NCBI GenBank assembly: GCA_900315075.1
Contig: OMXV01000006.1
Span: 1-64,000 of the forward strand
DNA: 64,000 bases
Origin: an uncultured Prevotellaceae bacterium
GTDB taxonomy: Bacteria; Bacteroidota; Bacteroidia; Bacteroidales; Bacteroidaceae
Direction: 5' to 3'
Shown: one piece after another, positions 9,622 through 18,688 of the stretch
Layout: the number at the start of each line of letters is the position of its first letter
How positions within the stretch are numbered: position 1 is the stretch's first letter
Program-made: the position numbers and the translations under genes
Notes under the pieces: model-generated
Told to the model about the DNA's origin: nothing
What the model saw: the letters and a program-made list of their open reading frames with translations, nothing else
Database searches by the model: none

Positions 9622-10725
9622 ATGGAACATCCAGAAAATAGCGAAGAGTATAAGGGACTGACCGTCAATTCGGGCGTAGAACAGCCTTCTATCATCAACC
9701 CGTATCTGCGACGCGACAGATTCCGCCGGAAAGTATATACGGCCAGTGAAATGGTCGAAGGTATCATCAAGGGTGATGTTACTATCCTGAGTCAGGCTGT
9801 CACTCTCGTCGAGAGTGTCAACCCCGAGCATCAGGCCAAGGCACAGGAAGTGATTGAGAAATGCCTGCCATATAGTGGTAAGTCCATCCGTGTGGGTATC
9901 AGTGGTGTACCCGGTGCCGGCAAGAGTACTTCTATCGACATGTTTGGCTGTCATGTGCTCGACACCAAGGGCGGCAAACTCGCAGTGCTGGCCATCGACC
10001 CCAGTAGCGAGCGTTCCAAGGGAAGTATCCTTGGCGACAAGACACGTATGGAAAAACTCTCACTACGGCCAGAGGCTTTCATACGCCCCAGTCCGACGGC
10101 TGGTTCTTTGGGAGGCGTGGCACGTAAGACACGCGAGACCATCATTCTCTGCGAAGCTGCCGGCTACGACAAAATCTTCGTCGAGACCGTGGGTGTGGGA
10201 CAGAGCGAGACTGCCTGTCATTCCATGGTGGATTTCTTCCTGCTTATCCAACTGGCTGGTACAGGTGACGAACTGCAGGGTATCAAGCGGGGAATCATGG
10301 AAATCTCTGATGGCATCGTCATTAACAAATGCGACGGCAACAATGTGGATAAGTGCCATATGGCAGCGACAAATTTCCGCAACGCCTTGCATTTCTTCCC
10401 CAAACCCGAAAGCGGATGGCTGCCTAAGGTGATGTGCTACAGCGGATTCTATGGCATGGGTATCAAGGAGATATGGGATATGATTTACGAGTATCTCGAT
10501 TTCGTGAAGCAAAATGGCTATTTCGAATACCGCAGAAATGAGCAGAGCAAGTATTGGATGTATGAGACCATCAATGAACAACTGCGCAACAGTTTCTACA
10601 ACAGAAAGGATATCCAGGAGAAACTTGTTGATGCTGAGCGTAGAGTGCTCAATGGAGTACAGACATCATTCGCTGCTGCAGGCGACTTGTTGAATCTCTA
10701 TTATGAGAAGTTAAGAACAGAATGA
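9622..10725 (+). CDS. meaB: MeaB/ArgK G3E-family GTPase, methylmalonyl-CoA mutase chaperone
   Basis: A cytoplasmic GTPase that loads and protects adenosylcobalamin in methylmalonyl-CoA mutase, part of the succinate-propionate route. The Walker A motif GVPGAGKST lies near residues 94-102. VETVGVGQSE is the conserved Walker B/switch region, and NKCDG is the guanine-specificity motif. The 367 residues match the longer Bacteroidetes form. The mutase subunits are not in this window. The last four bases overlap the start of ispH (ATGA), implying translational coupling. Confidence 0.95.
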   Translation: MEHPENSEEYKGLTVNSGVEQPSIINPYLRRDRFRRKVYTASEMVEGIIKGDVTILSQAVTLVESVNPEHQAKAQEVIEKCLPYSGKSIRVGISGVPGAGKSTSIDMFGCHVLDTKGGKLAVLAIDPSSERSKGSILGDKTRMEKLSLRPEAFIRPSPTAGSLGGVARKTRETIILCEAAGYDKIFVETVGVGQSETACHSMVDFFLLIQLAGTGDELQGIKRGIMEISDGIVINKCDGNNVDKCHMAATNFRNALHFFPKPESGWLPKVMCYSGFYGMGIKEIWDMIYEYLDFVKQNGYFEYRRNEQSKYWMYETINEQLRNSFYNRKDIQEKLVDAERRVLNGVQTSFAAAGDLLNLYYEKLRTE

Positions 10726-11591
10726 TACAAATTGAAATTGACAAAGGAAGTGGTTTTTGCTTTGGTGTGACCACGGCCATCAATAAGGCTGAGGAGGAAC
10801 TTGCCAACGACCGTACGCTCTATTGCTTAGGCGATATCGTGCACAATGGCATCGAATGTGAGCGCCTACGTCAGATGGGGCTCGTCACCATCAACCACCA
10901 CGACCTCTATAATTTGAAGCATGTGAAGGTGTTGCTAAGGGCCCATGGCGAGCCACCGCAGACCTATCAGATTGCAAAAAACAACAATATAGAAATCATC
11001 GACACCACATGCCCCGTGGTGCTACAACTGCAGAAAAGAATCAAAAAGCAGTACGACAACTGTCCGGATGCGCAGATTGTGATTTTCGGGAAAAACGGCC
11101 ACGCCGAAGTGCTGGGGCTTGTGGGGCAGACAAACAACCAGGCCATCGTGGTGGAAAATATAGAGGATGTATGCCGCTTGGATTTCTCGCGCGACATCTA
11201 CCTCTACTCACAGACCACCAAATCGCTCGACGAGCTACATCGGATTATTGAATACATCCAGGAGCATATCACACCGGGAGCTACATTCAAGAGTTTCGAT
11301 ACCATCTGCCGTCAAGTTTCCAATCGTATGGCCAATATCGCCGCATTTGCCGCTCGGCACGATTTGATACTTTTTGTGTCGGGAGGGAAGAGCAGTAATG
11401 GCAAAGTGCTGTATAATGAGTGCCTGAGGGTGAATCCCAACAGCAAACAGATAGAAAGTTCGGAACAAATAGATATGGCATGGCTTCAAGACATCAACAC
11501 TGTGGGTATCTGCGGTGCCACAAGCACACCAAAATGGCTTATGGAGGAATGTCGCGATGTCATCATGAAGAGAATAAATGAGAAAGAATAA
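10722..11591 (+). CDS. ispH: 4-hydroxy-3-methylbut-2-enyl diphosphate reductase
   Basis: The last enzyme of the MEP isoprenoid pathway. It makes IPP and DMAPP with a [4Fe-4S] cluster. The three cluster cysteines are visible as C13 (GSGFCFG), C97 (DTTCPVV) and C196 (TICRQVSN). Substrate-binding histidines are at H41, H75 and H127, followed by catalytic E129 (GHAEV). The 289 residues are normal. The start overlaps the meaB stop by 4 bases. The cmk and porQ genes lie just beyond the next gene. My recollection is that ispH, cmk and porQ cluster in other Bacteroidales, here split by the C10 peptidase gene. Confidence 0.96.
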   Translation: MIQIEIDKGSGFCFGVTTAINKAEEELANDRTLYCLGDIVHNGIECERLRQMGLVTINHHDLYNLKHVKVLLRAHGEPPQTYQIAKNNNIEIIDTTCPVVLQLQKRIKKQYDNCPDAQIVIFGKNGHAEVLGLVGQTNNQAIVVENIEDVCRLDFSRDIYLYSQTTKSLDELHRIIEYIQEHITPGATFKSFDTICRQVSNRMANIAAFAARHDLILFVSGGKSSNGKVLYNECLRVNPNSKQIESSEQIDMAWLQDINTVGICGATSTPKWLMEECRDVIMKRINEKE

Positions 11592-11617
11592 AAATAAATA
11601 TAATAACAAGTAATCTT

Positions 11618-14600
11618 ATGAAGAAAAAAGTATTGTTTGTATTGGCCGTTTTCAGTGTCTTGATTGCTGAAATGTCGGCAGCACCTGTTACCAGGGCCGA
11701 GGCTCAGGCTAAAGCCCAGGTTTTCATGCAGTCGAGAGGGATTGTCCTGAAAGGTGAAATGTCGGCAGTGAACGGACCAAGAAGGGTTGGAAATGCACAA
11801 AATGGGGAAACATCCAGTTATTATGTTTTCAACAACGGACAAAACGGTGGTTTTGTTATCATCTCTGGCGATTCCCGAACAAGAGAAGTGCTGGCATATT
11901 CAGACAAAGGGTCGTTGGATCTTGACGATATGCCGCCTGCTCTTGCAGATTTGTTGGAATGTTATGCCCACGACATCAATTTGTTGGGTGAAGACGATTC
12001 CAGCGCGCTGAGCCACAGTCCAATGTATTCACCTGGTGCCCAGACCACGACACCTGTCTTGCCATTGCTGACGTCTGAGTGGAATCAAAACCCACCTTTC
12101 AACTCGAGTTGTCCGCTCAGTGGAAAAACAAGGACATACGTGGGGTGTGTGGCTGTGGCAATGTCTCAGATTCTCTATTATTATAGGAACAGGATGCCTT
12201 CAAAAACGCAGGTGGCTATCCCAGGATACTCTAACTTAGCTACCGTCAAGGCCGGAACAGCATTCAACTGGTCGTTAATGTTTGACAAATATACGTATGA
12301 CAAGACTTCCGAACAGGTGAAGGCAGTGGCCAATCTGATGCTCTATGCAGGTCAGTCAATTTCAAGCAGTTATGGCGTATCGGAGACAAGCGCATCGTGC
12401 AACAGTGTCCCTGGGGCTATGGCTACGTATTTTGGGTTCAGTAGCAACGCCAAAATGGTCAACCGTACTTCCTACACCTATTCTCAATGGGAAGATTTGC
12501 TGATTAATGAATTGATGAATGCAAGACCAGTCTTCTTCAATGGCGTGAGTTATTATCTCAATCATGCCTTTGTGGTGGATGGATACGATGGTATGGGATA
12601 TTTCCATGCCAACCTTGGATGGGGAGGCCGTTCGGATGGATACTATTCCCTCAATATTTTTAATACTCAGTCGGATAAACAAGAAGATGGCGCGGTAGAT
12701 GGCGATGCTTTCCTTGTCAAGCAGCAGGCGATCCTCGATTTGCAGCCAGTGAATGGATATTTTGATACTCCCGATAATCCTGAGCTCACATCTACGATCA
12801 ATAGTGCCAAGAATTCGGCTGTCACGGTAACATATAAAAATGGCACCAATACCACAGCAACGTTTAAATGTGGCTTAGGATATGCTGATGCCGATGGTAT
12901 TCCCCAATTACTCAAGGAATGGGATGACGGAAAGGTGGTAATACCTGCCAATACTTCGCTTGGCGCCGTGGCATTCACACTTACCAAGAACGACTTCTCA
13001 GCCAAGAAGCTGAAGACAGGCACATACGAGGTGTTCCCCATCTATTTGGTGGATGGAGCTGAAGATTGGGAGAGGTGTCCCAATACTACGTCGAATTATA
13101 TTTCGGTTACCTATTCTTCGTCTTCCGTCGTCGCTACCTTGGGCACCTACACTTATTCCCTGAAAGCAAGTGATTTCTATTTTTCTGGATGTAAATTGAA
13201 ATCTTACACTCAGCCAGTGTACTTCAAACTGACCAATGAGGGTGACAAAGACTTCTTTGGCACGGTATATCTTTTTGTAAGTACTACTTCGACTCCAGGC
13301 TCATACAGTAGCAAGACACCTGTGATGCTCGGCCCAGGTCAGAGTGTGGATGTGATGTTGACATTCAAGCCAGGCTATGCCAAAACCTACAATGTCTGGA
13401 TAGCACGCGACACAGGCTGTAAATATGTTCTTGGTTCATCCTCTGTGGCCATCTCCTCAGGTACTTATAAAAGAGCTCTGAAGGTAACAAATGTCACAAT
13501 AGAGAACTCCAATCCTAATAAGCCCAAGCAAATCTTCTCCAACAAGGTAAAAGGTACGGCAAAGATTACAAACACAGGACCGAGCACCTATTCAGACAAA
13601 ATTATGGTGTTCTTCTTCAGAAAGAAACCTGGCACATCTGCCTATGACTTGTTCCTTGAGGACGTGAAAAATGTCACTATACCAGCTGGTGACACCATCA
13701 CTGTGAATTATGACTTTGGAGAGTTGCCTACCAACTATTATTATAATGTCTCATTATACTATCAGGTTGACTGGGCTCTCATGACAAATGGTATTTGGAA
13801 GGATTATTATCTCACTCCATGTGTTCGCGCCTACGACAGCAAAGGAAATCTCACTGGCATAGAGGCAGCCGCCACAGTTACGATTCCATCTACTGCCGCA
13901 GCTGTTGACCTGAGCGACGTTATGTCAACTGTCACCAAGGTAGTGCCAAATTCCAACCCCAATACATTATATTATATAGGTGCCAACGACACAGCGCCCA
14001 GTGGACTCTCTGGAAAGAATATCATCAAGGGTGATAATTCCACGAGCATTGCGCTTACCGACGGAAATCCATTCTATGCTCCCAAGGCATTCACGGCAAA
14101 GAAAGCAACCTATTCGCGTACATCCAAAATTGGCACAGATGGCAACGGCGGATGGGAAATCCTTGTCATGCCTTTCGCTGCGACGAAGATTACCTGCAAC
14201 TCCACGGAGCTGAAGTGGTTTAAGTCTGACGATGAGTCGGGTAAGAACCTTTGGATCAAGGAGTTCTCGTCTGTTCAGGGATATAGCACCGTATGCTTCG
14301 ACTATGCTCAGGAGATTGTTGCCAACAAGCCTTACATTATGGCGGTGCCTGGAACAAAATGGGGCGATACCTATAATCTCGTGGGTAAGAAATTAGTATT
14401 CTCAGCAGATAATACGAAGATTGCTCCAACCAAGTTCGTGGTGACTGGCTCGGATGCTTACAATTTCCATGGCTCGTTTGAGGCAAAGCACAAAGTGGCG
14501 TCCTATGTGTTGGATAGTACAGGTAAGAACTTTGTGTTCAAGAATGCTGAAATTACTCCTTTCCGTGGCTATTTCATCTCTACCGCCAGTGATGACTATC

Positions 14601-14803
14601 ATTTCTCTAACCTGAATATCGCTTCGGAGACAGGTATTGAAGAGGTGACAATGATGCCTTTTGCTGCTGAGGGTGAGATGGTGGACGTCTATAACCTCAA
14701 TGGCGTGAAAGTGGCCACCGTGCGTGTCAACAACGGCAGCATCAACCTCGATGGCTTACAGAAGGGCATCTATATCATCAACGGACATAAATTGATTAAA
14801 TAA
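11618..14803 (+). CDS. Secreted C10-family cysteine peptidase (streptopain/interpain-like) with sorting-type C-terminus
   Basis: A 1061-residue secreted papain-fold protease. It has a signal peptide (residues 1-22), then a Spi-type propeptide (about 23-140, with YYVFNNGQNGGFVIISGD). In the catalytic domain the nucleophile is C177 in YVGCVAVAMSQ, the catalytic histidine is about H316 in NHAFVVDGYDG, and LGWGG follows. Residues about 390-1000 are beta-rich repeats. The C-terminal 60 or so residues (DVYNLNGVKVATVRV, then GIYIINGHKLIK at the very end) resemble type IX secretion sorting domains. The nearby porQ supports that route. Interpain A of Prevotella intermedia is the closest named relative I know. 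Its hosts or substrates cannot be inferred. Confidence 0.92.
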   Translation: MKKKVLFVLAVFSVLIAEMSAAPVTRAEAQAKAQVFMQSRGIVLKGEMSAVNGPRRVGNAQNGETSSYYVFNNGQNGGFVIISGDSRTREVLAYSDKGSLDLDDMPPALADLLECYAHDINLLGEDDSSALSHSPMYSPGAQTTTPVLPLLTSEWNQNPPFNSSCPLSGKTRTYVGCVAVAMSQILYYYRNRMPSKTQVAIPGYSNLATVKAGTAFNWSLMFDKYTYDKTSEQVKAVANLMLYAGQSISSSYGVSETSASCNSVPGAMATYFGFSSNAKMVNRTSYTYSQWEDLLINELMNARPVFFNGVSYYLNHAFVVDGYDGMGYFHANLGWGGRSDGYYSLNIFNTQSDKQEDGAVDGDAFLVKQQAILDLQPVNGYFDTPDNPELTSTINSAKNSAVTVTYKNGTNTTATFKCGLGYADADGIPQLLKEWDDGKVVIPANTSLGAVAFTLTKNDFSAKKLKTGTYEVFPIYLVDGAEDWERCPNTTSNYISVTYSSSSVVATLGTYTYSLKASDFYFSGCKLKSYTQPVYFKLTNEGDKDFFGTVYLFVSTTSTPGSYSSKTPVMLGPGQSVDVMLTFKPGYAKTYNVWIARDTGCKYVLGSSSVAISSGTYKRALKVTNVTIENSNPNKPKQIFSNKVKGTAKITNTGPSTYSDKIMVFFFRKKPGTSAYDLFLEDVKNVTIPAGDTITVNYDFGELPTNYYYNVSLYYQVDWALMTNGIWKDYYLTPCVRAYDSKGNLTGIEAAATVTIPSTAAAVDLSDVMSTVTKVVPNSNPNTLYYIGANDTAPSGLSGKNIIKGDNSTSIALTDGNPFYAPKAFTAKKATYSRTSKIGTDGNGGWEILVMPFAATKITCNSTELKWFKSDDESGKNLWIKEFSSVQGYSTVCFDYAQEIVANKPYIMAVPGTKWGDTYNLVGKKLVFSADNTKIAPTKFVVTGSDAYNFHGSFEAKHKVASYVLDSTGKNFVFKNAEITPFRGYFISTASDDYHFSNLNIASETGIEEVTMMPFAAEGEMVDVYNLNGVKVATVRVNNGSINLDGLQKGIYIINGHKLIK

Positions 14804-14822
14804 GTTTGTGAGGTTATAAGAA

Positions 14823-14862
14823 CAATGAGGGTGGAACCATTGATGGTTCCACCCAATTGTTT
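14823..14862. terminator. Bidirectional terminator between the C10 peptidase and cmk
   Basis: A perfect stem, GGGTGGAACCA at 14829-14839 and its complement at 14844-14854, has a 4-base loop. It is flanked by ACAAT on the left and ATTGT followed by T-rich sequence on the right. It sits between convergent genes and can serve both strands. Confidence 0.85.
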
Positions 14863-14888
14863 TATAGCATGATATCGTTAGTGATTTG

Positions 14889-15581
14889 TCAGCAAACTTC
14901 GATTTTCTCCATTGCTAAGCGTAGCAGCCATTCGTTCTGCTCAGGGATGGTCATGTGGCTATTGTCGAGTTCGATGGCATCATCGGCCATACGTAGTGGT
15001 CCCACTTCACGGTGGCTGTCTAAATAGTCGCGCTCCTTGACATTGGCAAGCACTTCTTCGTAGTCGGCAGCCTCGCCTTTGCTAAGCAGTTCGTCGTAGC
15101 GGCGCTGTGCACGTATCTCTGCCGTGGCAGTGACAAACACTTTTAGTTCGGCATCAGGAAATACCACTGTGCCGATGTCGCGGCCGTCCATCACGACACC
15201 TTTGTCCTGTCCCATGCGTTGTTGCTGTGCGACAAGGGCTTCACGGACGAAGGGGATGGCGGAGATGCGGCTCACATTGTTGGATACTTCCATTCCTCGG
15301 ATTTCTCCCTCCACGCATTCACCATTAAGATAGGTATCGGGGCGGCCCGTTTCCTCGTTCAGGGCGAACGAGATGTGAATGTCGTCCATGCTGGTTTGCA
15401 AGGTGTCGGTATCAATGGATTCATCGGTGATCATGCCCTTGCGGAGTGCATAGAGCGTCACGGCACGGTACATGGCGCCAGTATCAACATAAATATATCC
15501 TAAAGCCTTGGCCAAAGCTTTGGCCATCGTGCTCTTGCCACAGGAGGAGTGGCCATCTATTGCAATAGTTATCTTTTTCAT
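14889..15581 (-). CDS. cmk: (d)CMP kinase
   Basis: Cytidylate kinase phosphorylates CMP and dCMP for nucleotide synthesis. The P-loop GHSSCGKST is at residues 8-16. [16 protein letters not shown] and the [14 protein letters not shown] motif are diagnostic for the family. The 230 residues are normal. It is downstream of porQ on the minus strand, with 92 bases between them that contain short TTAACTACTTT repeats. It shares a terminator with the converging C10 peptidase gene. Confidence 0.96.
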   Translation of the reverse strand: MKKITIAIDGHSSCGKSTMAKALAKALGYIYVDTGAMYRAVTLYALRKGMITDESIDTDTLQTSMDDIHISFALNEETGRPDTYLNGECVEGEIRGMEVSNNVSRISAIPFVREALVAQQQRMGQDKGVVMDGRDIGTVVFPDAELKVFVTATAEIRAQRRYDELLSKGEAADYEEVLANVKERDYLDSHREVGPLRMADDAIELDNSHMTIPEQNEWLLRLAMEKIEVC

Positions 15582-15610
15582 GATTATGTGTTTTGATGTT
15601 TTCTGATCTC

Positions 15611-15670
15611 AAATCATTTGTCCCTTTAACTACTTTTTAACTACCTTTTTCTACTCTTTAACTACTTTGT
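15611..15670. repeat. Intergenic AGTTAAAGGG-type repeat between porQ and cmk
   Basis: Read on the minus strand, the gap contains GTAGTTAAAGAGTAG and GTAGTTAAAGGGACAAATGA. The same word family recurs near 16751-16795, 48500-48540 and 54905-54950. Confidence 0.8.
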
Positions 15671-15673
15671 CAA

Positions 15674-16618
15674 CTAAATACTCACTGCCACATTTGCGAG
15701 TATCGAGGAGGAGGACACATGGTATTTACCCCAGGAGAGGTTGATTTTGAACCGCTCCAACTGCACACCGGCTCCTAATGTAAGGCCTGCACCATGGCTG
15801 CTCTCGTTGTCGCCACTGCCAATCTTCATATCGTTGGCCAACCGGAAATGATAACCGGCACCCACCCAAATCTGTTGTGATAGCGTCACATCGGCACCCA
15901 CAGAGAGGTGGTTGATGAATTTGTAATCCCAGTTTGTCAGGTCGGTGAGTGTAGCCGACAATCGGAGTGGCGCTCCCCGCAGTTTTTTGCTTACTCCGGC
16001 ACAGAGGTCGAAAGGCAGGTGTTCGTATGTGTCGTCATAAGCACTGAGTTGACCACCGAGGTTGCGAGCCACGGCAGAGACCGAGAGCCCGTTGTCATCG
16101 TTGTAGTAATTGAGTCCTAAGTCCACGCACATAGCAGTGCTATTATATTTGCCGATGTAGGAAGCGATGAATTTGGCCGTGATGCCACCAACGAGTTTGT
16201 TGCTCAGATTATAACTCAGGTAGGCTCCGATGGAAATGTCGCGACAGGAAAAATCGCCCGTTTGGATGTTGTTGGCATCCATTTCCCGCATTTTGCCATA
16301 GTCCATTAGCTGACCACTTGCCGCCACGGTGGCCCGTTCGCCGAGAAGCCAGTTGTAGGAGGCGCTGACAGTATTCACTCCCGACATGTAGTTCATGTAG
16401 TTGAAACCCAAGGTGCGGTCGCTAACAGATGACAAGAGGGCAGGATTGGAGAAAATCAGCGAGGGATCGTCCTCGATGATGGTGATATTGTCGCCCCCTA
16501 ATGCACTGGCATGGGCACTCACGGGCAGACGCAGGAAATTATATACAGTCTGGCTCTCTTGTCCCTTAGCAGACATAACGAGAAGGGAAAACAAAAGCGC
16601 AAAAACAACTTTTTTCAT
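15674..16618 (-). CDS. porQ: Type IX secretion system protein PorQ
   Basis: An outer-membrane beta-barrel protein of the PorV/PorQ family, needed for type IX secretion of proteins with C-terminal sorting signals. The 314 residues start with a signal peptide ending near AKGQ. A pattern typical of the family follows: NFLRLPVSAHASALGG, then a segment with SNPALLS. Alternating strands run to the end. It is upstream of cmk in the same orientation. Its likely -7 element is at 16639-16646. The nearby C10 peptidase is a plausible type IX cargo. Other type IX genes are not in this window. Confidence 0.9.
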   Translation of the reverse strand: MKKVVFALLFSLLVMSAKGQESQTVYNFLRLPVSAHASALGGDNITIIEDDPSLIFSNPALLSSVSDRTLGFNYMNYMSGVNTVSASYNWLLGERATVAASGQLMDYGKMREMDANNIQTGDFSCRDISIGAYLSYNLSNKLVGGITAKFIASYIGKYNSTAMCVDLGLNYYNDDNGLSVSAVARNLGGQLSAYDDTYEHLPFDLCAGVSKKLRGAPLRLSATLTDLTNWDYKFINHLSVGADVTLSQQIWVGAGYHFRLANDMKIGSGDNESSHGAGLTLGAGVQLERFKINLSWGKYHVSSSSILANVAVSI

Positions 16619-16638
16619 TTATTTAATATATTTATCCG

Positions 16639-16646
16639 CAAAGATA
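16639..16646 (-). promoter_or_regulatory. -7 element of the porQ promoter
   Basis: On the minus strand the sequence is TATCTTTG followed by C, matching TAnnTTTG. I see no convincing -33 element at the usual 19-base distance. Confidence 0.45.
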
Positions 16647-16750
16647 CACCTTTTTTCCAAATTTCTGAGTTATTTTTGTAGTCTCAAACTGCATCATGCG
16701 TATTTTTCTATGAAAATAACGCATTTTTACGGTGATTATTGCATCTTATT

Positions 16751-16795
16751 TAAAGGGAGTTAAAAGGGGAGTTAAAGGGACAAATGATTCATTTG
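16751..16795. repeat. AGTTAAAGGG repeat with a CAAATGA palindrome upstream of tonB
   Basis: GGGAGTTAAAAGGGGAGTTA and then AAGGGACAAATGATT belong to the same repeat family as 15611-15670. It ends in a 15-base palindrome, CAAATGATTCATTTG, at 16781-16795. It lies in the 235-base gap between divergent porQ and the TonB gene. Confidence 0.75.
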
Positions 16796-16853
16796 TTGAT
16801 AAGTTAACAAGTTGACAAGTTGTTTGAAAAAGGGAATAGAAAACTCTTTCACG

Positions 16854-17567
16854 ATGGAACAGAAAAAGACATTGACTGCCGATTTAGAGCATAGCCGTCA
16901 TACCCGGTGGCTATTGGGGTTGGTGTTGGCACTGGCCATCGTGGTGGCAGCACTTGAATTTACAAGTTCCAACACAGAAGGGTCGCTTGACGACTTGTTG
17001 TCAGAGGAAATTCCCGAGGATATGGAGTTTGTGCCAAACGTGGAAAACGACGAGCAGTTGGAAGCATTGCAGCCGCAGGCACCCGTTTTAGCAGAAGAAC
17101 TTGTAGAGGTGACCGATGCCCAAACCGATGTCAACAACCAGGAGGTCGTTTCTCCACCGCCGTTGGACATCGCGGTTGAAATCGACCCTTCGATAGACGA
17201 CCTCGTGCTGGCAGATACACCTGTAGAGGTGGAGCAGAATGACAGTGAGGAACCTCTGCCTATGCGAGTGGTAGAGCAACTGCCACAATTCCCTGGTGGC
17301 ACGCCTCTGTTCATAAAATGGCTCACCAAAAACCTGAAATATCCTGAATCCGCGAAAAGGCAGAACATTCAGGGACGTGTGATGGTCTCGTTTGTTGTTA
17401 ATGCCGATGGAACTACGACAGACGAGAAGATTATCACCTCGGTTGATCCTATGCTCGACCGTGAGACTTTGCGGGTAATCAGGATGATGCCCCGCTGGGA
17501 GCCTGGTATCTACAATGGCCAGCCCTGTCGGACTTTGGTTTATCTGCCTGTAGTGTTTAAGATTTGA
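16854..17567 (+). CDS. Energy transducer TonB
   Basis: A TonB-type protein of 237 residues that couples the proton-motive force to outer-membrane receptors. One transmembrane helix lies near residues 20-40 (WLLGLVLALAIVVAALEF). An acidic, proline-containing periplasmic spacer follows. The C-terminal TonB domain (about 155-237) has LKYPESAKRQNIQGRVMVSF and ends LPVVFKI. I chose ATG 16854 because the MEQKKT start gives the usual short cytoplasmic tail; an upstream in-frame ATG at 16812 would add 14 residues encoded by repeat-like DNA. It is divergent from porQ and followed closely by the prenyl synthase gene. Confidence 0.9.
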   Translation: MEQKKTLTADLEHSRHTRWLLGLVLALAIVVAALEFTSSNTEGSLDDLLSEEIPEDMEFVPNVENDEQLEALQPQAPVLAEELVEVTDAQTDVNNQEVVSPPPLDIAVEIDPSIDDLVLADTPVEVEQNDSEEPLPMRVVEQLPQFPGGTPLFIKWLTKNLKYPESAKRQNIQGRVMVSFVVNADGTTTDEKIITSVDPMLDRETLRVIRMMPRWEPGIYNGQPCRTLVYLPVVFKI

Positions 17568-17593
17568 AATCATCATATTATTATCATAAAGTT

Positions 17594-18568
17594 ATGCTAA
17601 ACTCAAACGAATTGTTGAAAATCATCAACGACCAGCTCACCACCGTAGCTGTTGACCGCCAACCCAACGGATTGTACGAGCCCATAAGATATGTGCTGTC
17701 ATTAGGGGGGAAGAGAATACGGCCTATGCTGATGATGCTGGCATATAATATGTTTCGCGACGATCCCCAAAGCATCCTGCATCCTGCCTGTGGCATAGAA
17801 ATCTACCACAATTATACGCTCTTGCACGACGACCTGATGGACAATGCCGATATCAGGCGTGGACACATGACCGTACACAAACGCTGGAATCCAAACACAG
17901 CCATACTCTCTGGCGATTCAATGCTTGTGCTCGCCTATGAATATATGGCAAAGTGCAAAGAGGAAAAACTCGCCGAGGTGATGCGGCTGTTCACTAAGAC
18001 TGCACTCGAAATAGGGGAGGGGCAGCAGTTGGACATGGACTTTGAGAGTCGTAATGATGTCTCCGAGGAGGAATATATCGAGATGATCAGGCTTAAGACC
18101 AGTGTGCTGTTAGCATGTGCCATGAAATTGGGAGCCATATTAGCAGGTGCTCCCAAAGAGGATGCCGAAAACCTCTATCGGTTTGGTGAAAAAGTAGGGT
18201 TGGCATTCCAACTTCAGGATGACTTCTTAGACGTCTATGGTGATACCAAAGTGTTTGGGAAAGCCATCGGAGGCGACATCATATCCAATAAGAAGACTTA
18301 TATGCTTATCAATGCCTTGGCGCTGGCCGACCAAAAGCAGAAGGAAAATCTGATGGACTGGATCAACCAACTCAATCCCGACCCACAGGAAAAAATAGCT
18401 GCCATCACGGAGATTTATAATGAGATAGGCATCAACCAACTGGCACAGGAGAAAATTAACTTTTTCTTCCATGAGAGCCGAAAATACATCGATGCAGTCC
18501 AATTGCCAGATGAGAGAAAACAAGAGGTCCTGGCCTATACAGAAGAAATGATGAAGAGAGAATATTAA
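17594..18568 (+). CDS. Polyprenyl (trans-isoprenyl) diphosphate synthase
   Basis: A chain-elongating prenyltransferase using IPP, downstream of the MEP pathway (ispH is in this window). The first aspartate motif is HDDLMD (D79, D80, D83) and the second is FQLQDDFLD near residue 210. An aromatic residue, Y75, lies five positions before the first motif and there is no insertion in it. In characterised enzymes this combination favours short products (C15-C20), but the product cannot be settled from sequence. I take ATG 17594 (MLNSNELLKI); the longer ORF from 17564 overlaps the TonB stop and adds an unlikely SSYYYHK segment. The 324 residues are normal. Confidence 0.9.
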   Translation: MLNSNELLKIINDQLTTVAVDRQPNGLYEPIRYVLSLGGKRIRPMLMMLAYNMFRDDPQSILHPACGIEIYHNYTLLHDDLMDNADIRRGHMTVHKRWNPNTAILSGDSMLVLAYEYMAKCKEEKLAEVMRLFTKTALEIGEGQQLDMDFESRNDVSEEEYIEMIRLKTSVLLACAMKLGAILAGAPKEDAENLYRFGEKVGLAFQLQDDFLDVYGDTKVFGKAIGGDIISNKKTYMLINALALADQKQKENLMDWINQLNPDPQEKIAAITEIYNEIGINQLAQEKINFFFHESRKYIDAVQLPDERKQEVLAYTEEMMKREY

Positions 18569-18579
18569 TTTAGGTCGCA

Positions 18580-18617
18580 AGGTTATGAGGTCGCTACGCT
18601 CGTAGGTCTTAAGGTGA
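18580..18617 (-). repeat. Diverged copy of the 24-base AAGCGAAGCGACCT repeat
   Basis: On the minus strand the sequence reads CCTACGAGCGTAGCGACC, then TCATAACCTTGCGACCT. This corresponds to the repeat unit at 2687-2804 with a few substitutions. It lies just after the prenyl synthase stop. Confidence 0.65.
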
Positions 18618-18688
18618 GGTGTGATTGTGTAGCATCAGCATATTTCACTTTTTAACCATATAACCTAAAAACCTGAAAACCTATCAGA

